Assembly (NCBI RefSeq): GCF_037622515.1
Contig: NZ_JBBJCN010000006.1
Coordinates: forward strand, 1-64,000
Origin: Paradesertivirga superstes
GTDB lineage: Bacteria > Bacteroidota > Bacteroidia > Sphingobacteriales > Sphingobacteriaceae
Direction of reading: 5' to 3'
Length of the DNA: 64,000 nucleotides
In this document: in pieces, positions 13,001 through 22,400 of the stretch
Layout of the letters: each line of letters begins with the position of its first letter
Position numbering within the stretch: position 1 is the first letter of the stretch
Translations under genes and position numbers: made by a program
Notes under the pieces: generated by a model
Seen by the model: the letters and a program-made list of their open reading frames with translations, nothing else
Databases searched by the model: none
What the model was told of the DNA's origin: nothing

Positions 13001-16000
13001 ACGTTCCTGGCTAAAAGATAAAGGTATTTGGGGAGGGCGATTAACCGCCTTCATTGCCGGAGTATACGGACCTTTTACCTGCTCATCTAGATAAAGCCCC
13101 ATCTGACTTATGGTAGGGCGCATAAATAAGTCCTTTATCGCCACATCCGCTTTTAACTCTCTTCTTATGGAAGAGATAACACGCATGGCCAGCAGCGAAT
13201 GCCCTCCCAGCTCAAAAAAATTATCATGGATGCCAATTTGTTGAGCTCCAAGTAATTCCTGCCATATGCTTGCCAGCTTTTGCTCGGTTTCGGTGCCCGG
13301 GGCAATATATTCCTGACTCTGCTGACCGCTCATATCGGGCTCGGGTAATGCCTTCTTGTCTGTCTTCCCGTTAGGGGTTAAGGGTATCCTGTCCAACTCT
13401 ACCCACAGGGACGGCACCATGTATTCGGGAAGTTTTTCCTGAAGATAGGTTTGCAGATTTTGCTTATCAAATGTTCCTTCAGGCACGACATACCCAACTA
13501 ATCGCCTATTACCGCTGCTGTCTTCCCGGGCCAGAACTACAGACTGGCGTACTCCCGGATGCTGGCGCAATACGTTTTCTATCTCCCCCAATTCGATGCG
13601 GTAACCCCGAATCTTTACCTGGTCGTCTATCCGGCCAAGGTACTCGATGTTACCATCAGGCAGCCAGCGGGCTAAGTCGCCGGTTTTATACATTCTCGCG
13701 CCGGCCTTATTGCTGAAGGGATTGGATACAAACTTCTCGGCAGTCAGGTCCGCCCGGTTTAAATAGCCCCGCGCTAACCCGTTACCGCTTATACATAATT
13801 CGCCAACGATGCCTGCGGGACATAATTGATGTCTGGCATTAACGATATATATTTGAGTACCGGCTATAGGCTTGCCGATTAATATAGGTGCCTCTTTCTT
13901 TAATCGGTAAATGGTACTATATGTGGTATCTTCTGTTGGACCATACAGGTTCCGCACTTCTATGGAAGATGTATCTAAGTTTTGCAGTATCTGTTCAGGG
14001 ACGGGTTCCCCCGCCATATTTAGTACAGTCACCTGGCTCAGATTAGCCCCTTCTGCCAACAAACCGGCTACTACGCTGGGGACAGTGTTTAAAAGGATGT
14101 CCTTATCAATGGATAAAAATTCACTGATGGCCAGGCCGTTTTCCAATATCCTGAAGCTTTTCCCAATGCTAAGAGGATAAAATATCTCGAATACAGACAG
14201 ATCAAAGCATATCGACGTCGAAAAAAATACTGTCTCAAACCGGCTTGAGGAAAATTCATCCTGACACCAGGCTATAAACGAGGTGACGTTTTTATGAGTA
14301 ATCTCTACGCCTTTGGGGGTGCCGGTGGAACCGGAAGTATAGATTACGTATGCCAGGTCTTCTGATAATAATCCGTTTTCCGGTCTACTTGATGCTGCGT
14401 TTAAGATCGCTGATTGGTCACTGCCGTCAGTTTCTATAATAGTTATGGAGCTACTGGTTTTTATTTGCCGCCGACTTGCCTTGCTGCTTAATACTATTCG
14501 GGCCTGGCTGTCTTCCAGCATATAGCTAATTCGATCCTCAGGGTAAGCGGGGTCGATCGGCACATAGCCAGCTCCGGCTTTTAAGATCCCCAGGATACCT
14601 ATTATTAATCCTGTTCCCCGTTCCATACAAACCGGCACTAAACTACCGCGGCCTACCCCCTTGCTTTGAAGATAATGAGCCAAACGGTTGGCTGCTTCCT
14701 CAAGAGCGGAGTAGCTTAACCTTGTTTCGCCCTCTATCACAGCTACGGCATCCCGACTCTTTACTACCTGTTCCTCAAACAGGCTTACCAAGCTAGAGTC
14801 TGCATTACATAACAGTTCTTCAGATCTAAATCCTTCTAATATTTGATGTTCTTCCGATGATGTAAGGAGGCGTAAGTTAGAAATGCTGGAGCTATCGCTC
14901 TCCACCATTTGCAGCAATACGTGTTCAAAATGATTACTTATCTCCCTTACATAAAGCTCATCTAAGAGTTGTGTATTATAACTGAAGCCTACTTTAATCT
15001 CTTCCGAACTATTAATAATAACGCTAAGAGGGTAATTGGTTTGCTCGTGCGATTGTATATTTTCAACCCCTAAACACCACTTTTTAGAAGTTATTAGTTT
15101 GCTGGCCGGATAATTTTCAAACACTAATAGTGTATCAAACAGAACTCCGCTAATTCCATTCCATCTCTGGATGTAATTCAAAGGTGTATATTGGTACCTG
15201 CGTGAAGAAACCTGCTCTTCCTGTATTTGCTGCAACCAACCAGGTATGCTATTTTCCAGATCAATTCGTGAATGCAGGGGCAAGGTGTTGATATACATAC
15301 CAACACGTTTCTCTACATTCTGAAGATCATCAGGACGGCCTGAAACAATTACACCGTATACAATATCTGATTTGCCAGTGTACTGATGTAATAGGTAGGA
15401 CCACACGCCCTGCATAAGGGTATTGACAGTAACCCGGTGCTTCTGAGCATAATTTTGTATTTTCTCTGTAGTAACTCCATCGAGAAAAAAAGACATGGAT
15501 CGATACTCTCCTGTCCCTGTTGTACGCTCGGTTGTTGTTCCAATAAACGGAAGAAGCGTACTATGCTCGATGCCTTTTAAATAATCTCGCCAGTACTGTT
15601 CTTCTTCCTCCTTATCAACACGTTCTATATACCGGATATAATCTTCATAACGATCCTCTTCTGCATCTTTTACTTTTATCCCTGATGCTAGTTGCTCATA
15701 GATCGTTAAGAACTCTTCCATTAGAATCGGCAGAGACCATCCGTCAAATAAGATATGATGGGTTGTCCATATCATGCGATAGCGATCCTCGCTCAGGCGA
15801 ATCAATGTAAAGCGTGTTAAAGGGGGCTTTTTAAAGTCGAAACCCGTATTGCGATCCTCAGCTTCATATTTTTCTACGGCAGCTGCCTGATCCCTTTCAT
15901 TCAGGTCCCGGAAATCCAGTTCCTTTACAGAGAGCGCTACTTCATTGTATACACACTGTACCGGCGTACTAAAAGAATCGTAATAAAAAGCACTGCGAAG

Positions 16001-16396
16001 TATACTGTGGTGTCTTAGAATATAGCTCCAGGTTTTCTTAAAAGTTTCAGGATTTAATCCGATAAGGTCGCAGTTAAAATGTACCTCATACGCTCTGGCC
16101 TCTTCGTCATATAGCCCATGAAAAAGCATTCCTTCCTGTAAACCACTTAAACGATAAATAGAAGAGATATTTTTGGATTTCTTTATGGAAGACGGCCCGG
16201 AAAAATCCTGGATATATTTTATTAATTCCTCCTTATTCTCCTTGATATAATCAATTACATCCTTATTTAACTTTATAGCCTCAATCTGCTCACGTGATAA
16301 CCTTTTCTTATCACCCTTCAAATGAAGTTTCCCATCTTCTACAGATAAGGAAAAACTCATTTTATCAAGAGATGATATAAATTCTTTGATAGTCAT
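1007..16396 (-). CDS. NRPS-B: docking domain plus four modules and a terminal C domain (Ala, N-Me-Y, Val, Ala)
   Basis: This is a 5129-aa non-ribosomal peptide synthetase. Rough residue order: TubC-like docking domain (1-60); D-accepting C domain opening with RLSGLQEGMLFHGLY and carrying HHILFDG near 215; A (P-loop near 690), T (GGHS near 1064); C (1255), A (1730) with an inserted N-methyltransferase (2030-2430), T (2526); C (2718), A (3195), T (3579); C (3769), A (4245), T (4619); and a last C domain with HHIASDA near 4810, ending at 5129. Hand-read codes are D-L-F-N-N-A-L-T-Y (Ala type) for A1 and A4, D-A-E-H-V-G-K-I-S (unassigned) for the methylating A2, and D-A-F-W-L-G-G-T-F (Val type) for A3. 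The first C domain follows the epimerisation domain of NRPS-A and is the matching D-accepting kind. The gene starts 4 bp after NRPS-A. There is no epimerase or thioesterase here. Substrate calls are predictions. Confidence 0.97.
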   Translation of the reverse strand: MTIKEFISSLDKMSFSLSVEDGKLHLKGDKKRLSREQIEAIKLNKDVIDYIKENKEELIKYIQDFSGPSSIKKSKNISSIYRLSGLQEGMLFHGLYDEEARAYEVHFNCDLIGLNPETFKKTWSYILRHHSILRSAFYYDSFSTPVQCVYNEVALSVKELDFRDLNERDQAAAVEKYEAEDRNTGFDFKKPPLTRFTLIRLSEDRYRMIWTTHHILFDGWSLPILMEEFLTIYEQLASGIKVKDAEEDRYEDYIRYIERVDKEEEEQYWRDYLKGIEHSTLLPFIGTTTERTTGTGEYRSMSFFLDGVTTEKIQNYAQKHRVTVNTLMQGVWSYLLHQYTGKSDIVYGVIVSGRPDDLQNVEKRVGMYINTLPLHSRIDLENSIPGWLQQIQEEQVSSRRYQYTPLNYIQRWNGISGVLFDTLLVFENYPASKLITSKKWCLGVENIQSHEQTNYPLSVIINSSEEIKVGFSYNTQLLDELYVREISNHFEHVLLQMVESDSSSISNLRLLTSSEEHQILEGFRSEELLCNADSSLVSLFEEQVVKSRDAVAVIEGETRLSYSALEEAANRLAHYLQSKGVGRGSLVPVCMERGTGLIIGILGILKAGAGYVPIDPAYPEDRISYMLEDSQARIVLSSKASRRQIKTSSSITIIETDGSDQSAILNAASSRPENGLLSEDLAYVIYTSGSTGTPKGVEITHKNVTSFIAWCQDEFSSSRFETVFFSTSICFDLSVFEIFYPLSIGKSFRILENGLAISEFLSIDKDILLNTVPSVVAGLLAEGANLSQVTVLNMAGEPVPEQILQNLDTSSIEVRNLYGPTEDTTYSTIYRLKKEAPILIGKPIAGTQIYIVNARHQLCPAGIVGELCISGNGLARGYLNRADLTAEKFVSNPFSNKAGARMYKTGDLARWLPDGNIEYLGRIDDQVKIRGYRIELGEIENVLRQHPGVRQSVVLAREDSSGNRRLVGYVVPEGTFDKQNLQTYLQEKLPEYMVPSLWVELDRIPLTPNGKTDKKALPEPDMSGQQSQEYIAPGTETEQKLASIWQELLGAQQIGIHDNFFELGGHSLLAMRVISSIRRELKADVAIKDLFMRPTISQMGLYLDEQVKGPYTPAMKAVNRPPQIPLSFSQERLWFIDQLEGSRQYHMPSVLKIKGDLNIDALNNALNDIVNRHEVLRSVIIQKNGQPYQQPGEINRWKLEVIDGSVYSEHNELKEFIQNLIQAPFDLSKDFMLRAHLILSGEREYLLVITLHHISSDGWSRSILVKEMVELYASYQKGSIPTLQPLPLQYADYAIWQRSYLQGEVLDKKLDYWKKQLDGTATLNLPTDFIRPVVQSTKGASAGFKISQDVSEKINELNQSQGTTLYMTLLAIFKVLLHRYTGQNDICVGTGIAGRQHYEMEGLIGFFVNTLAMRSQVYGETAFSEFLKTVKATTLDAYTHQEVPFEKVVDAVVHERDLSRTPLVQVTFIVQNTPDIPQIVLDDVELAVENYDHITSRFDISFSVKSTADGIECLVEYCADLFYPETIQRMIGHYMQLLGSVLENPDKKIDLLLLTTEEEERQLASFSNSDLLAQPSGETLISLFEKQVKATPDAIALIFGKQTVTYKSLNEKANQLARFLITLGVQKETLVPICVGRSTEMIIGILGILKAAGAYVPIDPSYPRDRIGFVLEDTKANLIVSSSSAGENLVELSGIRIIFLDGADKELIDAQHNTNLPLTINHDQLAYAIYTSGSTGKPKGVLIEHRSVSNYIAAQTKYFEIDSTDRILQFSNYCFDASVEQIFLALSNGASLVLFEEGLQLNPDQFSVFLNDAGVTHLHSTPFFLENLIPQKCGQLRRVVAGGDLCRRELVNKWEGTADFYNKYGPTETAISVAEYKAETNSLKNATSVPIGKPLRNVSVYVLDKNFSVCPIGIPGEIYIGGIQVSRGYLNQPELTAEKFVENPTSAFPASRLYKTGDLGRWLPDGNLEYLGRMDDQVKIHGYRIETGEIESVLNALTSVDNSCVVVKEDKDTRNNRLVVYYLPNHFAVKVKEAQLYDEQVASWKVIHENEYVTADENIESPEFNILGWNDSFTRDPIPAEHMREWLTDIIHVIFSDRVGHVLEIGSGSGLIYYQLAGKIDRYIGTDFSKASINLIRNRINLGLRDYGPTELQVAAAHEVTVNDAEEIDTIILNSIIQYFPGEDYLSKVIENGISILGNNGRIVIGDVRDLRTLKLFKARLKLEKFPDFVTLPEFNWSLEQDMLNEEELCFSPGYFYGLQRKYPQITHVEIVWKHGSYVNELSAYRYTVVIYVGLEKEVFKPDWQIWNPIEGSAKIIAQLEKEVPVIAVRDVPNPRLQREGELLRILKDGSVNNVGQLLAVLHDVGELDEVNKMISTVERKGYSYKLFLDKDPLKLNILMEKSPSDRFIEQVYNENSAVPDGRRFTNIPMFNDICSQLQKDIRNLMLEKLPEYMVPSKFVAIQKMPLNRNGKIDRKFLSSIENKGTGSRTDYQAPRNEVEKSISDIWKSLLNIEQAGINENFFELGGHSLLAVRVISMIRKELNVELMIRDLFSYPTISELAEHLRTLGLGASLPSITVMPRPEHIPLSFSQERLWFIDQLEGSIQYQMPAVLRLKGRLNREALNYALLTIINRHEILRTVIREHNGEGHQYLQKADNWALQIIDKEDIKNGDIDLHLLIQNLIIAPFDLAGDYMLRAQLIEVEEEDHILVATMHHIASDGWSTSVLVKEVVELYAAYTSNRDPQLPALAIQYTDYAIWQRNYFQGDLFDKKLAYWIEKLKDVSPLQLPSDYDRPLVKSVHSDVVNVRLDIGLLKELESLSQKQGATLFMTLLSAFKVLMYKYTGQSDICIGTPIAGRTQLEVENLIGFFVNTLALRSEVRGEESFTSFLQDVRTTTIDAFDNQDVPFEKVVDAVVTTRDAGKNALFQIMFVLQNTPDVPELRLEDLIISSEAFEHTTTQFDFTINLAESENGLNVRWEFKNDLYKRSTIERMLSHYKILLESIVSSPETKIGLLPIISKAEQAQIGSFNINGNDYSKQTIAAVFEEQTSKTPNEIALIFGQEEITYKELNERANRVAHYLHSKNVRSEELVLVCVDRSADLMIGILGILKAGAAYVPVDAGYPADRIRFMLEDTGAKIALISKANKLKLAYTTGLDLIEIDGKDQISILSQPSLSPQRNITPNNLAYVIYTSGSTGKPKGVMVEHGNVVSLVKGVDYVNLTESDRLLVTGSPSFDATTFEYWSMLLNGGRLIVCSEAELLDSNKLSGIIRNQGVTMMWFTSSWFNQLVDTDIKLFDGLQTILVGGEKLSEQHIGKFRELYPEIRLVNGYGPTENTTFSLTYEINKLEGLRSIPIGKPLSNREVYIFNEARQVVPVGVPGEIFLGGAGLARGYLNRPQLTAEKFISNPLLNGTSSIVYKTGDLGRWLPDGNIEYLGRTDEQVKIRGYRVEPGEIESVILESGMLNQAVVIARADSTESKTLVGYVVPGKDFDKEALQRYLTDRLPDYMIPAQWVELDQIPLTANGKTDKKALPEPNISEQLSQGYTAPETEIQKALTEIWQEVLDVKQIGIRDDFFELGGHSLLAIRLISAIRKQLGTEIAISEIFNCPTIALLAAQIEIQPEAAVLPPISSVYPRPENIPLSFSQDRLWFIDQMEGSAHYHIPVVLNLTGNLNTEALQNALQKVINRHEVLRTVINEENGVGYQYILEPDSWTLKLTDGNKCGDLETYIAQLIKEPFDLSEDHMIRAELINLTSEEYFLIVTLHHIASDGWSASILVNEIVELYEAYAENRKDRLSNLPIQYADYAIWQRTQLEGNVLDKKLAYWREKLNEVGTLQLPTDHSRPDVQTYKGASVEFNLDQELVGNLQALSQEQGSTIFMTLLSVFKVLLYRYTGQQDICVGTPIANRTQHELENLIGFFVNTLALRTEVTGDLTFVQLLQAVKTTTLEAYAHQEVPFEKVVDAVVKERELNRSPLFQVLFILQNTPDVPELRLKDVSLKPGTPASTVAKFDLTFTFVETAKSLSGSIQYNIELFEESTIKRMLAHFKELLTSIVKTPAQSLSQLTLLTPSEKHELLHSFNNAGGVYENDINLVALVESQMEKAPSSIALIFEDTRLTYSELNERSNRLAHYLQSKGVKAGSMVPLCIERGAEMITGILAILKAGGAYVPVDPAYPQERITYMLKDSGATLVVSSRAGRSKILNTDEIHVIELDGADEEAIKSMPAANPENTIQADDPAYVIYTSGSTGRPKGVIIRHKNVCSFIYWCQSEFSASRFEIVYATTSICFDLSVFEIFYPLSTGKCFRILESGLSISRYLPEDSDVLVNTVPSVIVELLAEQADLSHLSVLNMAGEPIPLFVVQNLDTERIEVRNLYGPTEDTTYSTVYRLTKDKPVLIGKPITDTQVYILQDDKSLCPVGITGEICLSGAGLSGGYFNRPDLTAEKFIANPFRGEPDAKMYKTGDLGRWLPDGNLEYLGRIDDQVKVRGYRIELGEIESVLNELQEVKQSVILALKDGSGNQRLTAYIVSDGEFDKNVIQAYLQEKLPEYMIPAIWVELDKLPLTSNGKIDKKALPEPDLHGQTGNEYTAPRNQTEQKLAEIWQKLLGVEQIGIHDNFFQLGGHSLLAMRAMSSIRRELDSDAGIKDLFIFPTVAQLASHLEESKGLNTPPVEAGPRPSKIPLSFSQERLWFIDRLEGSVQYNQPTVLRLKGELDTNALDYSIREILKRHEVLRSVFYETDGKPFQAVKSTDEWTMLLADGSKFRKDAQGLKVFIDDLIHEPFNLSSDYMLRAHLIKIDAGDYILVVTLHHIASDAWSLPIIVKEVVELYSSFIEKRSPDLPHLPIQYADFAIWQRQFISDDLLDKKKEYWRRKLDGVLPLQLPTDFNRPAIKTLNGASVSLLIDKELADQLNELSKQEGVTLYMTLLATFNVLLNKYSGEQDICVGASIANRPQQELEGLVGFFVNTLALRNQVDESLEFLQLLKQVKTTMLEAYEYQDVPFEKVVEEVVKERDPSRSPLFQVMLVLLNTPEASALKFGEVELSNEAFDIKISKVDITFHVSLTSKGLHILIVYNTDLFRKDTIDRMAGHFNELLKAVVKNPNQIIDSLQMLTEEEEQQLLNEFNNMQQ
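9110..10320 (-). other. N-methyltransferase domain inserted in adenylation domain 2 of NRPS-B
   Basis: This insert is closely related to the one in NRPS-A. It has FNILGWNDSFT, a SAM loop reading VLEIGSGSG (Ser where the other has Cys), YIGTDFS and VIGDVRD. It predicts a second N-methyl residue at position 7. Both host A domains share the D-A-E-H start of the specificity code, so the two methylated residues may be alike. The last pocket positions differ (E-V-T against K-I-S). Confidence 0.9.
16217..16396 (-). other. TubC-like N-terminal docking domain of NRPS-B
   Basis: The first 60 residues of NRPS-B read like the TubC N-terminal docking family. A first helix (IKEFISSLDKMS) leads to a beta hairpin with the typical VEDGKLHLKG turn, then helices rich in Lys and Glu (LSREQIEAIKLNKDVIDYIK). 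In this family the domain receives a short acidic C-terminal peptide of the upstream enzyme. NRPS-A ends in five consecutive Asp residues followed by NIMSF, which fits as partner. The family call is by eye; the pairing is inferred. Confidence 0.8.
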
Positions 16397-16400
16397 AATC

Positions 16401-19400
16401 TTAAAAACTCATTATATTATCGTCATCGTCGTCTCCCAGGAATTTATCGAGCTCCTCATAACTTATTTCAGACCCTACTCCATAATCAGAAGGAGTATAG
16501 ACTACCCCTGTTTTACCCATCTCAACGCAATGGGTTATCAACCACTCAAGCTTAGCGATATAATCCGATGCCAGCCCGCTGATGGTTTCTTCCTTAAAAT
16601 GCTTGTTGCTGTAATTAAATCGTACAACAAGTACACCCGAACGTATATAGCAATCAACTGATAACCGTTCTTTAACTATCTGCTCTACACTTCTTCCGGC
16701 TCCTGCAGACTCTTCTGCACCTTTCAGCCATTTACTTTCGCTTATGGCGTTATCTAACTGGCCTAAATAGTTAAACATTATATCCCAGGGCTCATCGCCT
16801 TGCAATGCACTTTCTTTATTAATATATTTCAACACTCCGTAGCCTAAGCCTTTATCAGGAATACGCCTCAACTGCTCTTTCACTGCCTTAATTAACTCAT
16901 CGGCGCTGTATGTTTCTTTGGCCTCCAGTAAAATCGGATAAAGACTTGTGAACCATCCTATAGTGCGACTGGTGTCGATACCTTTTGAAATGTTTTCACG
17001 ACCATGTCCTTCAAGACCAATAATTACGCTGTTTTTCTCAGTTTGGGTGCAAAGTGTTTGTGCGAGTGCACCTAACAGTATATCATTAATTTCTGTATGG
17101 TATACGCGGGGTACTTCTTGTAATAAGCGTAAAGTTTGAGCGGCATCAAGTTGTATACTATGATGAACTATTTCTTTTACGCGAATAGAATCGGTATACG
17201 AATAGTCTGAAGGGAAAGGTTCGTAGGCAGATACTATTTGCTTCCAATAAGCAGTTTGTTCTATCAAATTACGTGTTTGACTGTAAGCCTCCAAGGCCTT
17301 ATACCAATCCCTGTAAGAGCTGGTTTTAGCTCCTAATTTTGGGGATTCGTTCGCAATGGCTCCGCTGAGTAAAACCTCCAGATCATCCAATAATATTCTC
17401 CAGGAAACTCCGTCTATCGCCAGGTGGTGAATTACAATAAACAACCTGTTATACCTTTCTCCAGGGGGAGTTTCCATCAACACTACCTGCATCAGCCCGC
17501 CCTTTTCAATATCCAGGCTACGTTGGTACTTATCGGCATGATTGCTAATTAAGTCAGCCAGCGAATCTTCTGACACTGATTTAAGATCAACTGCAATGAG
17601 TTTTGCTTCTTTAGCCTGGTATTGCTGCTGCCATTCTCCTTCATTTTGCGAATATTTAAACCGAAGCGCATCATGTTGATTTATTAACTGATTAACGGCT
17701 TGGCTAAGCACATCAGAGGCAACAGCTTTATCAATTTTTAATAAAACACCCTGGTTGAAATGGGATATATCTGTAAGTTCCATTTCAAAAAACCATTGCT
17801 GGACAGGCAATAACCCGCAGTCGCCCTCTAATAAACCTTGTTCAACAGACTGATCATTTCCTGGAGCTGCATCTATTATTGACGAAAGTTTATCTATGGT
17901 TTGATGAGTAAAGATATCATTCACCTGGAACTCATAGCCTAAACGACGCATCCGGCTTACTACCTGTATTGTAAGAATAGAGTCACCTCCAAGTTCAAAA
18001 AAGTTATCGTATATCCCAACCCGATCTATTCCCAACAGATCCTCCCATATCTCTGCCAAGGCTATTTCAAAGTCATTACGGGGAGCTGCAAAATCTTCGC
18101 TATGCATCTCGTTCATATCAGGATCCGGGAGCGCTCGTTTATTAATTTTGCCGTTACTGGTTAAGGGCATCATTTCCAACTCTACCCATAGAGCGGGCAC
18201 CATGTATTCAGGCAGTATACTAAGAGCGTAATCACGGATGAATTCTTTATCAAAGGTACCTTCCGAAGTCACATACGCAACCAGCCTTTTATGTCCGCTG
18301 TCATCTGCTTTCACAAGAACTACTGCTTGCCTTACTCGTTCGCATTTCTCAAGTACTTTTTCTATCTCGCCTGGTTCTATCCGATAGCCCCTTATTTTAA
18401 CCTGGTCGTCAATCCGACCTAAAAACTCAATGTTTCCGTCCGGCAACCATCTTCCTGAATCACCCGTCTTATATAACCTTGAACCCCTTTCAAAATCAAA
18501 CGGATCAGTTACGAACTTCTCCGCAGTCAGCTCCGGCTGATTTAAATAACCCCTTGATAATCCTGCTCCACCAAGATATATTTCTCCCGGAACTCCAATC
18601 GGACTTAATTGAAATTGATCGTCTACGATATACACTTTTCGATTATTAAGCGGCTTACCCACGGGTATCGTATTTAGCGCACTTAAATCATTAATCTCAT
18701 AAGTCAATGAAAACGTAGTATTCTCTGTTGGTCCGTAACCGTTTATTAACCTGACTCCGGGGTAAGTTTCACGTACCTGACTAATGTGCTTCTCAGATAA
18801 CTTCTCTCCACCCACTAAGATGCTGTCTAATGTCTGAAAAACTGTGATATCTGTTTCTACCAGTTGATTAAACCAGCTGGATGTAAACCACATTTTATTT
18901 ACATTATTCCTTATTATTTCATTTTTAAGCGATTCACTATTTAACAAACGGCTTTCAGAACATAAAAGCAAACGACCGCCGTTCAATAACATAGCCCAAT
19001 ATTCAAATGTACTGGCATCAAATGATGGTGAACCCGTCGATAGTAAAGTATCTTCTGCTCCGACATGAATATAATCAATGCCTTTCACCAAACTTACCAC
19101 ATTACCATGTTCCACAAGCACGCCTTTGGGTCTTCCTGTAGATCCGGAGGTATAGATCACATAGGCAAGATCATCTGCTCCTACAACAGGCAGTTCACTT
19201 GCGTGCAAGGAGGATGGTGCGAATAATTCAATATCAACAATGTCGATCTCCTTTCCCAGGTCTTCTAATACTTTCCTGTTTCCCTTAGTGCTTAAAACCA
19301 CAGTTGCCGACGTATCCTCAAGCATATAACTGATCCTGTCTTTAGGATATTCCAAATCAATAGGCACATAAGCACCTCCTGCCTTTAATATTCCCAATAT

Positions 19401-22400
19401 TCCTGTGATCATTTCCAACCCTCTCTCAACACAGATCGGAACCATCATCCCCTTACGCACACCCCGGCTTATCAACTTATAAGCCAGTTGATTTGATAAA
19501 TTGTTTAATTCTCTATAGCTAAGTTGTTCACCTTCAAATTTTACTGCTATCGATTCAGGATTTTTTAATGCCTGTTGTTCAAACAGTTGCGTAATACTCT
19601 GGTCTCGGGGGCAATCTGTTTGGTTTCGGTTAAATTCAAGCTGAATTACATTTTTTTCTTCCGGTGTAAGTATATTTAAATTTCCAACTTTTAGCTCCGG
19701 CGCTGAAATTATTGAATCAAGTAATTCCTTAAAATGGCCGATCATCCTTTCAATTGTATGCTCAGTGTAGAGATCAGTAGCGTAATGCACTGTTCCTTGC
19801 AAACCCTCAGGACTTTCTGTTACATAAAAGCTGAGATCAAATAATGTTGTGGTTTGTTGTTGATTCACTCTCGAAAGGACGACGTCGCCCAAACGCATCT
19901 CGGGAACTTCCGGAGTATTCAACAAAATAAGCATCACCTGAATCAGGGGATTACGGCTGACATCCCGTTCCGTTATCACAGCATCAACTACCTTTTCAAA
20001 AGGCACATCCTGTTCTGCAAACGCCTCCAGGGTATTTGCTTTAATCTGTTGCAAAAACTCGGTGAAAGGGATATCACTGCTAACAGAGCTTCTTAAGGCT
20101 ACCATATTAACAAAGAATCCAATTAACCCTTCCAATTCCTTTTGAGTACGGTTAGCCACGGATGTCCCTATGCAGATATCTGCCTGCCCACTGTAGCGAT
20201 GAAGTAAAACTTTAAACGCTGCCTCCAACATCATGAACAGAGTCGTCCCCTGCTTTCTGCATAACAGTAGTAATGCTTCAGATAAGGTTTTATCGAGTTG
20301 GAAAACTGACATCGCGCCCCGACCGCTCCATGCAGAAGGGCGACTATAATCGGAAGGCAACTGCAGTGGTAATACACCGTCCAGTTTGTTTTTCCAATAG
20401 TTTACTTTCTTATTTAATGTTTCTCCAGACAGGTATTGTCTTTGCCATATAGAGTAATCGGCGTACTGTATCGGCAGTTTAGGCAGTTTAAAAGATCGCT
20501 TTTCAATAATGGAACTATACAATTCCACCACCTCATCAACAATAACAGATACTGACCATGCATCTGAAGCAATATGATGCATCGTTACCACTAAAATGTG
20601 CTCGTTATCGGACAGGCATATAAGTGTAGCACGGAACATATAATCTTTTGATAAATCAAAAGGCTTCTTAATCAGTTCGGTTATGTACTTATTTAATGCT
20701 CTTTCATCTTCGTGATAAATCGAGCCATCAGCTATATCAAGCTTCCAGTCTTTATGATCCAGCACGTACTGGTAACCAATTCCAGAATTTTCCAGTAACA
20801 CCGTTCTAAGAACTTCATGTCTGCTTACACTGGTTCTTAAAGCACGCTCAAGTTCATCGATCTTCAGCGCTCCATCAAGTCGCAGAACAGATGGCAGATG
20901 GTATCGGGTGCTTCCTTCCAACTGGTCTATAAACCATAAGCGTTCTTGGCTATAGGATAAGGGAATAAATACTGGCCTTGGCTGTACTTCGATACGTGGA
21001 TATAATAGCCCGGTATTTTGCGAATTCAGAAAATCAGCCAGTTCTGCAATAGTTGGGTGAATAAAAAGGTCTTTAATAACCAGTTCGACTTCTAATTCTT
21101 TTCTGATAGAAGATATCACCCGCATTCCAAGCAACGAATGTCCTCCGATTTCAAAAAAATTATCGTGAACACCTACCCGCTCTACACTTAGCAGTTCCTC
21201 CCAGATCTCAGCAAGTGTTTGTTCCGTTTCATTACGCGGTGCCTGATAACTCAGCTTGTCTGCTGCAATACGATTATCGATATGGCCTAAAAATTTACGA
21301 TCAATTTTACCGTTGCTGTTTAAAGGAAGGTGATTAAGAGCCGTAAATTCTGACGGGATCATGTAGTCGGGAAGACGTTCTCGCAGCAGTGATCTAAGTT
21401 CTTTCTGCAGTAGTAAACTAATATCCGAAAACAGCGGAATATTGGTAAACATGCCATTGCTCCAATTAGTGTTAGTGCTATAAACAGATTGTACAAAGCT
21501 ATCCGAGTGCTCTTTTTCTAAGAGTATATTTATTTTAAAAGGATCTTCGTCAAGAAAAAGACGGTAATGATATCCAGCAGCAATAGCAGTATTTAAGAGG
21601 TTTTCGACCTCGGCGGCGCCCTTGTCTTCTGATTTCATAGCTTCGACAAGGTCTGCTGTTGTTTTTGCTGATTTACCTTCCAGAGCATCTGCAAGACTTC
21701 TCTCCTGCCATAGCCGATGGTTCGGCGCATCTTTAACAGCAATGACGGATCGGCCCTCCTTTAGTTCAAAAAGCAAGTTTTGCTTTTCAGTGCTATCCCA
21801 GTCCTGCCATTTTGGAGTTAAGATGTCTTTTTCCAAGCCCACATGTATAATAGCAGTAAAGCGGTATTGACTTAGTTCATTAATATAAATTCCCTGTTTC
21901 CATTGTATGTCCACATGAGTAATTTGCTGATATAAATGCGGTAGATTATAAAAATATTCAGGAGAAAAACACAATTCCTCTTCTCTTAGAACCTCCTGCT
22001 TAACCGACCACTTAAATTCGTCAATATCAAGGACATTATGCTGTTTAGCCAGCTGCAGGCGACTTTTAAAGATTTCAAGCGTACGATTATCACGGACGTC
22101 ACCAATAATTATACGGCCCTTACCTTTTAAAAGGGATATACTCTTCTCGATAACTGAACTTAGATAATCTTCTCCGGGGAAGTACTGAACTACCGAGTTT
22201 ATTATTATTGTGTCAGGTTGTTCGTCTTCTTTAATCGATATTTCATGTGCTGCGCACACTTCAAGCTCTGTGGGACCATAATTTCTCCCCCCGTGCAAAA
22301 TCCTTTCCCTGATCTTATTTATAGAATGCCTGGAAAAATCTGTACCTCTATATCTCTTGATTTTGCCTGCCAGCTGATAATAGATCAGTCCGCTGCCGCA

